The notes under the pieces are model-generated. The model worked only from the letters and a program-made list of their open reading frames with translations. It was not told the DNA's origin and searched no databases. A stretch of DNA of 64,000 bases, taken from contig JAFEGK010000007.1 in the NCBI GenBank assembly GCA_018239985.1, forward strand, positions 22,295 through 86,294, given 5' to 3'. Shown piece by piece: positions 44,929 through 53,614 of the stretch. The DNA is from Verrucomicrobiota bacterium. Its GTDB lineage: Bacteria; Chlamydiota; Chlamydiia; Chlamydiales; Rhabdochlamydiaceae. Both the position numbers and the translations under genes were made by a program. Position 1 is the stretch's first letter; every line of letters begins with the position of its first letter.

Positions 44929-46458
44929 ATGCTAAAAAATCCAACTGCCTCCTATCATAAAATTAAAGAACTCTCCACAAGAGCCACTCTCTTTAGCGGC
45001 ATCTCGATGCTGCTTGAATGGGATCAAGAGACGTTTATGCCAAAAGGTGCGATTGAGATCCGATCCAAACAAGTCGAACTGATCGCCAGTCTTGGTCATA
45101 AAGAAAAGACAAGCAAAGAATTTGCCAGCGCTCTCGACGCGCTGATCGACATTGAAACGGGAACAGTTAAGAGCGACGAATTGAGTGAGCAGCAAATTGC
45201 TGCTCTTCGTGAATGGAGACGCGATTATATCAAAGCAGTCAAGCTCCCAGCATCTTTTGTCGAAGAATTTGCCAAAGTCACCTCAGCTGCCACCCACGCC
45301 TGGGCCGATGCTAAAGAGAAAAACGATTTCAAAGGTTTTCAGCCCCACCTGGAAAAAATTGTCTCCCTTTGCCGAAAAAAGGCCGATATCCTAGGGTATG
45401 AAGATCACCCCTACGATGCTCTTGTCGACAATTTTGAACCGACAATGACCACCGCCACTCTGACAGTGCTTCTTGAGCGTCTGAAAATCCCTCTAACCAA
45501 TTTATTGAAAAGAATCTGCACAAAGCCTCTTCCAGACACCTCCTTTCTTCACCGCGATTATGATCATGCTAAGCAACTGGCGTTTGGAAAAAAACTCCTC
45601 TCTGCGATGGGCTTTGACAAGCGTTTTTCTCGACTCGATGAGTCGGCCCATCCGATGTGCATCCCCTTGCAAACATACGACACGAGGATGACCACCCGCA
45701 TTTCCCTCAACCATCCCCTGATGAATATCCTTTCCTGTGTCCATGAAGGGGGCCATGGCCTTTATCACTCCCACCTCCCCCATGAAAATTACGGCACCCC
45801 ACTTGGAGAGGCCGCATCGCTAGGGATCGATGAGAGCCAATCTCGAAGCTGGGAGACGATCATCGGCCGCTCCTTTCCCTTCTGGCAACATTTCCTCCCC
45901 CACTTGCAAGAGGTCTTCCCTGAGCATTTGGGCGCTGTTCGCCTTGAAGAATTCTATAAAGCGGTGAACATCGTCCAGCCGACGATGATCCGTACAGAGA
46001 GCGACGAAGTGACCTACAACCTTCACATCATGCTCCGTTTTGAAATGGAAAAAGGGCTCATCGAAGGGAAAATCCCCGTAGAAAAGGTACCTGAAGAGTG
46101 GAATAGAAGAATGCGCGAATATTTGGGCATTTCCCCCCATTCCGATCGTGAAGGATGCTTGCAAGATATCCACTGGTCTTTAGGGGCCATAGGCTATTTC
46201 CCTACCTATACTCTCGGCAATCTCTACGCCGCTCAATTTTTTGAAGTGTTTGCAAAGGAGCATCCAGATTGGAAAGAGCGGATCGCTAGAGGAGAACTTG
46301 GGATTTTGAGCAAATGGCAAAAAGAGCATATTCACCGCTTTGGGCGGCAATATTTGCCTGAAGATCTTTGCGAAAAGATCACCGGAAAACCCCTCTCAGA
46401 GAAACCCTTTATCACCTATCTCGAGAATAAATACACCCCGCTCTACCATCTGACATGA
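44929..46458 (+). CDS. Carboxypeptidase Taq (M32) metallopeptidase
   Basis: A 509-residue cytosolic metallocarboxypeptidase of family M32. The zinc motif HEGGH is at 272-276 with the following GEAASLGIDESQSRSWE supplying the glutamate ligand. HIRSKQ-like and GNLYAAQFF segments near the end also match. It starts seven bases after the PAP2 stop and overlaps the next gene by four bases, so it belongs to the lptF operon. Confidence 0.93.
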   Translation: MLKNPTASYHKIKELSTRATLFSGISMLLEWDQETFMPKGAIEIRSKQVELIASLGHKEKTSKEFASALDALIDIETGTVKSDELSEQQIAALREWRRDYIKAVKLPASFVEEFAKVTSAATHAWADAKEKNDFKGFQPHLEKIVSLCRKKADILGYEDHPYDALVDNFEPTMTTATLTVLLERLKIPLTNLLKRICTKPLPDTSFLHRDYDHAKQLAFGKKLLSAMGFDKRFSRLDESAHPMCIPLQTYDTRMTTRISLNHPLMNILSCVHEGGHGLYHSHLPHENYGTPLGEAASLGIDESQSRSWETIIGRSFPFWQHFLPHLQEVFPEHLGAVRLEEFYKAVNIVQPTMIRTESDEVTYNLHIMLRFEMEKGLIEGKIPVEKVPEEWNRRMREYLGISPHSDREGCLQDIHWSLGAIGYFPTYTLGNLYAAQFFEVFAKEHPDWKERIARGELGILSKWQKEHIHRFGRQYLPEDLCEKITGKPLSEKPFITYLENKYTPLYHLT

Positions 46459-47183
46459 AATGGGTCGCCCTTTTTTGCTTAGGCCAACTGCTATTGCTTA
46501 AGTCCCATACCGTTTTTGATCACAATGATCTCTATAAAGAGATTGGAAAAACAGAAGCAGACTTAAGCCTCCCGGTACTACATCAACCTTTCACCTATCT
46601 TGGCCAAGGGGCCCAAGTGATCGTCTTCGGGAGCGCCGATGGGGTCTATGTGCTTAAAATCTTCAAAGGATCCCATAAGACACGTTTCAAATTTTCACGC
46701 ATTTGGGGCCAACTAGTGCACAAAAAAGCCGCACGCGAAGAATGGAGATCGAAATTTACCGATACTTGCCGCCGCTACGAGATGGCCTTCGACCATTTAA
46801 AAGACGAGACGGGCCTGGTTCTACTCCATTTTCAACAAACGGCATCGCCCCTTCCAGTCACCCTCATCGACAAAACCGCCTATCGACTTGACATCAGCAC
46901 CCTCCCCTTCATCTTGCAGAAAAGGGCAGTTCTGGCTCCCGACTATTTTCGCAGTAATCCCGAAAAGAAACAGCTGGCGACCCAAGCGCTAAAAGATTTT
47001 TTCGTCAGAAGAATAGAAAAAGGGTTTTCCGACCCCAGGCAAACATTGACCATCAATTATGGATTCATCGAGGACACCCCCGTTCAGATCGATGTGGGGA
47101 AAATCGAGCCTTTCCGTGGAGATCGTGAAGAGGAATTGAAAAAAATACACGCCCGCATCGATCTATGGGTGTCAAAACTTTAG
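46455..47183 (+). CDS. Secreted or anchored kinase-like hypothetical protein
   Basis: A 242-residue protein coupled by an ATGA overlap to the M32 peptidase gene. The first 18 residues (MKWVALFCLGQLLLLKS) are a signal peptide or anchor. Then YLGQGAQVIVFGSADGVYVL and KIFK look like a glycine-rich loop and VLK lysine of a protein-kinase N lobe. The later INYGFIEDTPVQIDVGKI could stand for a catalytic and metal-binding region with D-x-G, but no HRD motif is clear. It may be an inactive or atypical kinase. I do not recognise a named family. Its end overlaps the convergent thioesterase gene by 12 bases. Confidence 0.55.
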   Translation: MKWVALFCLGQLLLLKSHTVFDHNDLYKEIGKTEADLSLPVLHQPFTYLGQGAQVIVFGSADGVYVLKIFKGSHKTRFKFSRIWGQLVHKKAAREEWRSKFTDTCRRYEMAFDHLKDETGLVLLHFQQTASPLPVTLIDKTAYRLDISTLPFILQKRAVLAPDYFRSNPEKKQLATQALKDFFVRRIEKGFSDPRQTLTINYGFIEDTPVQIDVGKIEPFRGDREEELKKIHARIDLWVSKL

Positions 47184-47633
47184 CCGTTTGGTTCGGCGCG
47201 CTTCGGCCTCTCCATAGCGCCGCTTTTCATCGTCAGTTTCTGGAATCACGGCGGGGACCCGAGCGGGACGAAAAGTATCGTCAAGGGCGACAAATGTGAA
47301 ATAGGCAGAAAAAATGTGTTTTCTTTCGAGGGTTCGAAAATCTTCAGCAAAGACCTTAAGCCCTACCTCCATCGAGGTATTCCAAGCCCGATTGAGGGCT
47401 GCTTTAAGAATCAGGATATCTCCACTTGTCGCTGGAGCTAGAAACCGGACAGAATCGAGCCCAAGCGTCACGCATACCCGCTGAGAATGCCGTTTGGCGA
47501 CGATCGCACAGAGCCAATCGCCCAGTTCGAGTACCTTGCCTCCAAATAACGTCCCATTGGCATTGAGGTCATTAGGGAAGACGACAGCAATTTGATTGCT
47601 GATCGCAGAGAAGCTGACAGGCTTAGGGTCCAT
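47172..47633 (-). CDS. Acyl-CoA thioesterase (hotdog fold)
   Basis: A 153-residue hotdog-fold thioesterase. FPNDLNANGTLFGGKVLELGD is the acyl-CoA hydrolase signature with the catalytic region, and LDSVRFLAPATSGDIL is the second strand-helix landmark. The ATG at 47633 is chosen because GAGAGGG lies just upstream; a longer version would start inside the rpsI terminator. Substrate length is unknown. Confidence 0.85.
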   Translation of the reverse strand: MDPKPVSFSAISNQIAVVFPNDLNANGTLFGGKVLELGDWLCAIVAKRHSQRVCVTLGLDSVRFLAPATSGDILILKAALNRAWNTSMEVGLKVFAEDFRTLERKHIFSAYFTFVALDDTFRPARVPAVIPETDDEKRRYGEAEARRTKRLKF

Positions 47634-47660
47634 ACCCTCTCTATAGCTAGTGGGAAATAA

Positions 47661-47695
47661 TAAAACAAGACCCTTAAACATCTGTTTAAGGGTCC
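47661..47695 (-). terminator. Rho-independent terminator after rpsI
   Basis: On the minus strand GACCCTTAAAC and GTTTAAGGGTC form a stem of eleven pairs with a four-base loop (47669-47694) followed by TTGTTTTATTA. It lies 36 bases after the rpsI stop and ahead of the thioesterase ribosome site. Confidence 0.85.
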
Positions 47696-47729
47696 TGTAA
47701 TAAACAAGGAGGATATATAAGGTAAAAAA

Positions 47730-48119
47730 TTAACGTTTGGAGAACTGGAATCTCTTGCGAGCACCAGCCAAACCGTATTTCTTTCTCTCCCGTTTGCGAG
47801 GGTCACGAGTAAGATAACCGAGCTCTTTTAGGTCGGGTCTTCTTGTCTCGTCTTGAGAGACTAAAGCGCGGGAAATCCCGAGGCGAGTTGCGATGACTTG
47901 CCCTTGGATGCCGCCCCCTTTCAAACGGATAATAATGTCATATTTTTGTTCGAGATTAAATTTTTTCAGCGGGGAGAGGATCGTGTCTCTTTGGATTTCG
48001 AGGGGGAAATATTCCTCCATTTTACGTCCATTGACTTCGATTTGTCCTGTCCCATTTGCACGAAGACGCACTGCTGATACAGATGTTTTTCGTCTTCCAG
48101 TTCCGATATATTCTTGCAT
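47730..48119 (-). CDS. rpsI: Ribosomal protein S9
   Basis: A 129-residue S9. It begins YIGTGRRKTSVSAVRLR and ends PRKRERKKYGLAGARKRFQFSKR, the tail that reaches the P-site tRNA. It follows rplM by seven bases, the universal L13-S9 pair, and is closed by a strong terminator. Confidence 0.96.
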   Translation of the reverse strand: MQEYIGTGRRKTSVSAVRLRANGTGQIEVNGRKMEEYFPLEIQRDTILSPLKKFNLEQKYDIIIRLKGGGIQGQVIATRLGISRALVSQDETRRPDLKELGYLTRDPRKRERKKYGLAGARKRFQFSKR

Positions 48120-48126
48120 AATTCTC

Positions 48127-48579
48127 TTATACGGTTAAGGAGATTGGTTGTTGAGCTTCTAAGTCATGCACATCGCTAGCATAAATGCGCAATTTTTTCA
48201 TCTGTTGACGGCCTAAGCGGCTAAGGGGCATCATCCCCTTCACTGCTTCGCGGATAATGTGGTCAGGTTTCCTATCCAGCATCACTCTGTATGGGATTTC
48301 TCTTAGACCATTGGCTACATGAGTGTGGTAATAATAAATCTTCTGGGCTTCTTTGGCGCCAGTCACTTTAATTTGGCTAGCATTGATCACAATCACCCCA
48401 TCGCCACAGTCAACGTGCGGAGTGAAGTGTGGCTTGTGTTTACCACGGAGTACTTTTGCCACTTCTGAAGCGAAACGGCCCAAAGTTTTCCCTTTGGCGT
48501 CGAGGATAAACCACTTGCGATCGGCAATGGCCTGTTCTTTAGTTAGGAGAATCGAATCTTGTTGCTTACTTTTCTTCAT
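48127..48579 (-). CDS. rplM: Ribosomal protein L13
   Basis: A 150-residue L13. WFILDAKGKTLGRFASEVAKVLRGKHKPHFTPHVDCGDGVIVINA is the family signature, and RKPDHIIREAVKGMMPLSRLGRQQMKKLRIY completes it. It is transcribed away from the ankyrin-kinase gene across a 184-base AT-rich gap. Confidence 0.96.
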   Translation of the reverse strand: MKKSKQQDSILLTKEQAIADRKWFILDAKGKTLGRFASEVAKVLRGKHKPHFTPHVDCGDGVIVINASQIKVTGAKEAQKIYYYHTHVANGLREIPYRVMLDRKPDHIIREAVKGMMPLSRLGRQQMKKLRIYASDVHDLEAQQPISLTV

Positions 48580-48726
48580 GTCTCAAGCTTTTGTAAATTG
48601 CTACCTAAGCATAAGCCAATCCCTCATATTTTGCCAACATTTTTATTTCCGGCCTCCGATTCGTGAATTAAAATAATTTTTATTATATTTTGGACTTAAA
48701 TTATCAGCGCATAATTAAAAATGCTA

Positions 48727-48756
48727 TTGATTTTTATTTAAATAATTTGTTAAAAT
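48727..48756 (+). promoter_or_regulatory. Probable sigma-70-like promoter of the ankyrin-kinase gene
   Basis: TTGATT at 48727-48732 and TAAAAT at 48751-48756 are 18 bases apart in a very AT-rich stretch. Transcription would begin at about the ATG (48764), and no ribosome-binding sequence is visible, so a leaderless transcript is possible. AT-rich DNA yields such matches easily. Confidence 0.4.
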
Positions 48757-48763
48757 AAACAAC

Positions 48764-51700
48764 ATGAACAATATATATCACTTATTAAGCATCCCTCAGG
48801 ATTACCTCTCGCCATTTTTTGAACCTCCCAAGGAGAACTTAGAATCTGCTATACGCGCAGGAAATGTGGAAAAAGTAGAAGAATTCCTGAAAACAGGACA
48901 TGGCATTAACCAACCCATGGTAAATGGGCACTTGCCCCTCCATGCAGCCATTAGGGCAGGACAACACGCTGTCGTCCAACTCCTCGTCCAAAAAGGGGCC
49001 GATTTGACGAAATGCGATTTAGAGGGATTTTCTGCTTTTGACTACGCTTCCCTGCATCCAAATAAGGACGTCGTTCTGGCGCTACTCTCCTTTTCAACGC
49101 CACAAAAGCGGTCCTGGTTTGAAAACCTAATCGGCAAGACCGAGAAATTCCAATTCGGCGATCCGGCCGCTGTAGCAGCCACTGCTCAAGAAATCAATGA
49201 GTATAAAAACTTTTTGACAGCGCAACCCTTACTAGACGAGAGCGCTGTCGCAATCATGAGCCAAGATCCAAAGCTGGTGGAGGCTCTGCTGAAAAAAGGG
49301 CCAGCTGTCAAGGAAAGAGATCTGGCATTAGCTATCGTGTTAAAAAATGAACAACTAGTGAAGTCGTTACTTGCTGTTTTCCCTGGAGATATCAATAAAG
49401 AACTCCAAGGGCAATCGTTTAGTTTAGTCCATCTGGCCGCAGCAGCGGGTCATCCAGCAATCCTAAAAGCATTAGCTCTGAAACAGGGCGATTTAAAAAA
49501 CCGAAATAAGACCGGAGTTTCGCCCGCCGACCTAATCTTTGCCAAAAATCCCCCTAAAGAGCCGCTCCAAATAAGCAAAGCTAAGACCATTCTCACTCTT
49601 CTAGGGCTTTCGGTCATTTTCTATGAAAATATGGTCGAGCCTGTCCTCTCGCCACAAAGTGCCGCTTTCCTAAAAGGGGCCCTCTTTTTGATTAACCTCT
49701 CATCAGGCGTGGCAGTTAACTATCAGCTCTATACACAACTCAACCCAGAAACTCTCTTTGAAAAGGCCTACTTTTGGGGCTCAAATTTAGCAACGATTCC
49801 ATTCCATATGGGACTAGCCCAAATCCTCCCGGTAAAAATCTGTTGGGATCTTTGGCGCTGCTACCATGTCTCGACAACTGCCTTCCACGAGCTCAAACGT
49901 TCCTACTATCATTACCCCTATGCAAAAGAGCAGGCGCTCAAGCACGCTTCCCTACAGATAATGACCGTCGGAAGCACCTACTACCATTGTAGAGAGACAG
50001 CCCGTATGCTCACCAATTTCGCAGGATCTCTCTTCGATTCCACTACTCCACCTCCTAAACCAACTCGAAGACCTAACGGTTACGATGATTACGTTGATGA
50101 GATGGAAGAAGAGCCCATCCGACACGATGATTTCCCCTCCAAGAGCACTAAAACTAATACCCAATTTTGCTGCCGCGAAAAAAACCGCTTTGGCGAATGT
50201 AAAACCTTTCAAGACCTTGTCTTAAGTAAAACTTCTAATATGGAAATTAGGGGGGCCATAAAAAACCTAGAATATAGAGCAAATGATCTCAAAGCTCGTG
50301 TCCAAACTGCCTTGGAAAATGGGGGGAAAATAGAACGGGGAATCTCGACAAATGGCCTCTACCATATTCTAGATTCCGATGGGAATACTGTCGGTCTGTT
50401 TAGGCCGGAAAATGAGAGAAATTTTGGTCCAGAAGGCCTTTTAAATAAAAAAGTTGACCCAACCCTTGAGGACATCCACTTCCACAAAATGGACAGTTTT
50501 GAACAAGGGATGCTTACTCAAAAGCAATACTACTCCAAACTTCTTGATCAAGGCGAGCGGGCCAATTTACCATTGGGAACAATAGTCGAAATGGAAAGTG
50601 ACGCCTTCAACAATGAAGGATTGACCGGCCTCAACCGTTGCAAAATTGGTTATTTACAAGAATTTATCCCAGATGGGGAAAAACCGACCCGGGCTCAGCT
50701 GGATACAGCTCATTTAAATGATTTTCAAAAAATTGGGATCATGGATGTGCAAACTTACAATCAAGACCGCCATATTGAAAATCTCTTACTCAAACCGAAC
50801 GGCCGTTTGATTAATATCGATTCAGATGCGATCCTCCCCTTTAAGCTAGAAAATAATCCGAACGTCATACTGCAATCTAAAAGAGCTTCAGAGCCCTTTA
50901 CTGAAGAAAGTTTAAGACTCATTGAGCAAATCGACCCACGATTCAACGCAGATCTTGCCCGCGCGCTCGGTCTGCCAGAACAATCGGCAATCAATGCTGA
51001 GATTTTAGCTCATACTTTAAAAAAATATGCTTCAAAGGGACTTACACTTGCCGATCTCTATCAGCATATTGGTAGCGATAACCGAGACAAACCTTCTGAG
51101 CTGTGGACCAAAATGGAAAAAGCATCGCAAACCGCGCGGCAATCCCTATCAACAGAAGAGCTGGATGCACTCAAATATTATGAACATCTTAGATGGGTGA
51201 AATGGTGGGATAAGAAATCAGAAAACGAAGATTGGTGGAAATATTATACAAACGGACTTTCACAACGGATTAACGGCCACTTAAAAACCGCTTTCTGGTC
51301 TACATTCAACCATCCGTCCAAAAGAAAAATCGCTTTTGGAACGACTTATGTCCCTGGAAATCCCCTCCGTGATGAAATGTCAGCTTTAGTAAACGGCAAT
51401 CATAAAGAATATGCAGACAAATGGGGCTTAGAACACCGAACAGTTGCGAAAAATCTCCTTGAAAACCAATGTACAGTTGATGGTTATCCAAGAACCTGCT
51501 CTCCTTACTGGAATAAAATTAAGGTCGTTTTGGATTGGTTTCAGACTAAGAGCAAAAACCCTGAGCCAGATGCTGAAGAGTGGTATGTAATGGCTGATGA
51601 TGACATGGTCGTCACAAACATGAATATCGACCCCAATAAGGCAATCGACGATTTGAGAAGAGGGTCTGACGGGATTGTCCGAGACACTAGTTTCATTATT

Positions 51701-52264
51701 GCGCAAGATGTGATGAATTATTCTGGCAATCGACAAGCATCTGTGAATACGGGACTATTTTTTGTCAGAAAAGATGAACAGGGGGCAGAACTCATCCAAG
51801 ATATCTGGAGAAGACGCAACCACATAGTGCCCTGGGGCCCCTCCTACTGTCCTACCTATGGGGTATGCGAGAAGCAAGCTACCCTACATGAACAGGATGC
51901 CCTCTGCAATATTATCAAAGAAAGAGGGCGTTCTTTAGTTGATCGTGTCCTGACAATTGTGCCCCCACGAGATACCTCTTCTCCGACACGGGGACACATT
52001 GCGATGAACACCTTTGAAAGATCGGGTAGCTTCGTCAATACCCTCTGGGGTTCAGATGATTGCACAGACTATAATGACCCTGAAGAAGGACAATGGCGCA
52101 AAGGGGATTGGATGGGCCAAACCGCAGGAGTTCCTGTTGAAGGGAGAAATTGCGGTGAATCAAAAGTAAGAAGACTGCGCCAAGAGAAAATTGAGGGAAT
52201 GCTTAGCCAGGTTGAAGGAAAACCCTCTAGCCGTGGCTCAATATTGGCGAGCCTTTTCGGCTAA
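48764..52264 (+). CDS. Ankyrin / type II PI4-kinase-like / GT34-like fusion, candidate effector
   Basis: A 1166-residue multidomain protein. Ankyrin repeats occupy about 25-113 (NGHLPLHAAIRAGQHAVVQL) and weaker ones 160-262. Hydrophobic segments follow near 280-380. Residues 520-770 resemble type II phosphatidylinositol 4-kinases: GLYHILDSDGNTVGLFRP, GYLQEF, a catalytic loop with D661 and NQDRHIEN (666-673), and a metal site NIDSD with D686/D688. Residues 855-1110 resemble GT34 (MNN10/GMA12-type) glycosyltransferases: KEYADKWG, a DDD motif at 945-947, NTGLFFV from 995, and EQD at 1043-1045. No signal peptide is seen. Eukaryote-type domains suggest a secreted host-directed protein; that is inference. 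A Fic gene converges on it with a four-base stop overlap. Confidence 0.8.
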   Translation: MNNIYHLLSIPQDYLSPFFEPPKENLESAIRAGNVEKVEEFLKTGHGINQPMVNGHLPLHAAIRAGQHAVVQLLVQKGADLTKCDLEGFSAFDYASLHPNKDVVLALLSFSTPQKRSWFENLIGKTEKFQFGDPAAVAATAQEINEYKNFLTAQPLLDESAVAIMSQDPKLVEALLKKGPAVKERDLALAIVLKNEQLVKSLLAVFPGDINKELQGQSFSLVHLAAAAGHPAILKALALKQGDLKNRNKTGVSPADLIFAKNPPKEPLQISKAKTILTLLGLSVIFYENMVEPVLSPQSAAFLKGALFLINLSSGVAVNYQLYTQLNPETLFEKAYFWGSNLATIPFHMGLAQILPVKICWDLWRCYHVSTTAFHELKRSYYHYPYAKEQALKHASLQIMTVGSTYYHCRETARMLTNFAGSLFDSTTPPPKPTRRPNGYDDYVDEMEEEPIRHDDFPSKSTKTNTQFCCREKNRFGECKTFQDLVLSKTSNMEIRGAIKNLEYRANDLKARVQTALENGGKIERGISTNGLYHILDSDGNTVGLFRPENERNFGPEGLLNKKVDPTLEDIHFHKMDSFEQGMLTQKQYYSKLLDQGERANLPLGTIVEMESDAFNNEGLTGLNRCKIGYLQEFIPDGEKPTRAQLDTAHLNDFQKIGIMDVQTYNQDRHIENLLLKPNGRLINIDSDAILPFKLENNPNVILQSKRASEPFTEESLRLIEQIDPRFNADLARALGLPEQSAINAEILAHTLKKYASKGLTLADLYQHIGSDNRDKPSELWTKMEKASQTARQSLSTEELDALKYYEHLRWVKWWDKKSENEDWWKYYTNGLSQRINGHLKTAFWSTFNHPSKRKIAFGTTYVPGNPLRDEMSALVNGNHKEYADKWGLEHRTVAKNLLENQCTVDGYPRTCSPYWNKIKVVLDWFQTKSKNPEPDAEEWYVMADDDMVVTNMNIDPNKAIDDLRRGSDGIVRDTSFIIAQDVMNYSGNRQASVNTGLFFVRKDEQGAELIQDIWRRRNHIVPWGPSYCPTYGVCEKQATLHEQDALCNIIKERGRSLVDRVLTIVPPRDTSSPTRGHIAMNTFERSGSFVNTLWGSDDCTDYNDPEEGQWRKGDWMGQTAGVPVEGRNCGESKVRRLRQEKIEGMLSQVEGKPSSRGSILASLFG

Positions 52265-53391
52265 TCTAGACGGGCTTCCCAATTAAGATCGTAACTGGTG
52301 CTGCGACCTTTGCCAGGATTCTGAACGAGCAACCCCTTTTCAACAAGATCTTCAATTTCGCGAAAGGCTGTCGCTCGGCTAGTTTTTGCAATAGAAACAT
52401 ATTTTCTAGTTGTTAATCCTCCCTCAAATCCCCCAACCCCAGAATTGAGCAGAAGATTGATCACTTTAAGCTGTCGTTCATTTAGAGATACGTGCCCAAA
52501 ATGTTGCCAGAAGGTGGCCTTTGCAAGCACTTTAGCAACTAACTTTAGCGCGCCATTAATAGCTCTAGTATAGCACCCTAAAAACCAACCGAGCCAGGCG
52601 GTTATATCTAGGTCTCCTCTCTGACATCGTTCTAAGATAGCGTAGTAATCTTTCCTCTCTTTCATAATTTGGGAGGAGAGACTATAAAATCTTGTAGGAA
52701 GTTTTTCATCTTGCGCCAAAGCCATATCGGTTATCGCTCGCGCTAGACGTCCATTACCATCTTCAAATGGATGGATGGTAACAAAATAAAAATGGGCTAT
52801 CCCAGCTCGTACGAGTCCATCTTCCCCACCATAACTCAATTCCCACCAAGCAAGAAACTGCTTCATTTCTTTTTCAACCTCTGGGCCTGGAACTGCTTCA
52901 AAATGAACTTTATGATGCCCCAAACCACCCGAGACAACTTGCATTGGCTCCTTGCTGCTGCGCCACTGTCCGGTTTCGATTTGGAAAAGGCCAGAGCGCC
53001 CTGTTGGGAAAAGAGCCGCCTGCCAAGATTTTAGCCTTTCTGCAGTCAGTGATTTGTTATAATTTTGTGTCGCATCAACAAGGATATCCACAAGCCCGTC
53101 AACTGCCCGACTAGGCTCAGGAAGTCCAAAGGTCGGCAATCCAAGATGTTTTGCTACGGAGGAACGGACAGAATCGCGATTAAGAATTTCCCCTTCAATT
53201 TCAGAAGTTTTTATCGCTTCCTCTGTCATTACAACTGCGCTCGCCTCCCGACTGAGTTCAAAACCAACCCCGCCGATTTTTGCGAGCAATTTCCCCTGCT
53301 CCAAACGGGCCTTACTAACTAACGGGAGTAGGAGTTCTGCCTGCCAAATAAACTCGGGCCACCCCTTTTTTTGCCAAATCCACTTTTCCAT
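52261..53391 (-). CDS. Fic family protein with DUF4172 and C-terminal winged helix
   Basis: A 376-residue Fic protein. Fic domains usually transfer AMP from ATP to a target hydroxyl. The catalytic HPFEDGNGR is at 207-215, complete. An N-terminal DUF4172 region holds TSEIEG at 62-67, matching the (S/T)xxxE(G/N) inhibitory motif of class II Fic proteins, so activity is probably self-restrained. The C-terminal 80 residues (QLKVINLLLNSG, TTRKYVSIAKTSRATAFREI) look like a winged helix that could bind DNA. Two matched 29-bp inverted repeats lie in its promoter, which suggests autoregulation. The target is unknown. Confidence 0.9.
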   Translation of the reverse strand: MEKWIWQKKGWPEFIWQAELLLPLVSKARLEQGKLLAKIGGVGFELSREASAVVMTEEAIKTSEIEGEILNRDSVRSSVAKHLGLPTFGLPEPSRAVDGLVDILVDATQNYNKSLTAERLKSWQAALFPTGRSGLFQIETGQWRSSKEPMQVVSGGLGHHKVHFEAVPGPEVEKEMKQFLAWWELSYGGEDGLVRAGIAHFYFVTIHPFEDGNGRLARAITDMALAQDEKLPTRFYSLSSQIMKERKDYYAILERCQRGDLDITAWLGWFLGCYTRAINGALKLVAKVLAKATFWQHFGHVSLNERQLKVINLLLNSGVGGFEGGLTTRKYVSIAKTSRATAFREIEDLVEKGLLVQNPGKGRSTSYDLNWEARLD

Positions 53392-53395
53392 ACCT

Positions 53396-53424
53396 TGAGG
53401 CGATTATACCCCCTAATCGCTTCA
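53396..53424. promoter_or_regulatory. Operator-like inverted repeat, proximal copy
   Basis: Arms TGAGGCGATTA and TAATCGCTTCA (ten of eleven pairs) around a seven-base spacer, starting five bases before the Fic start codon. The same layout is found at 53511-53539. Its closeness to the start would let a bound repressor block Fic expression. A different inverted repeat (ATAAGCAA/TTGCTTAT) adjoins at 53424-53452. Confidence 0.65.
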
Positions 53425-53510
53425 TAAGCAATTATTTATTTAACTTGCTTATAACAAATAGGTTAAAATACATTATTTTATCTAAACACATCACTCGTTA
53501 CACAATCCAA

Positions 53511-53539
53511 TGAAGCGATTATGGTTGCTAATCGCTTCA
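53511..53539. promoter_or_regulatory. Operator-like inverted repeat, distal copy
   Basis: Perfect arms TGAAGCGATTA and TAATCGCTTCA around a seven-base spacer. It matches the proximal repeat in arm sequence, total length and spacer length. Centre-to-centre distance is 115 bases, close to eleven helical turns, and it lies between the Fic and miaB starts, so it could influence both. Confidence 0.65.
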
Positions 53540-53614
53540 TGCACGCCCCTTTCAATTTCTGGTCATTAAAAGGTCTTTTAGGCTAGAATTTTCCATTCTA
53601 CCCGAGGATGGAAG

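Noticed and set aside
53424-53452. ATAAGCAA/TTGCTTAT as a third operator
   Set aside because: The arms are short, AT-rich and occur once, so chance is likely; noted only as adjoining the proximal operator.
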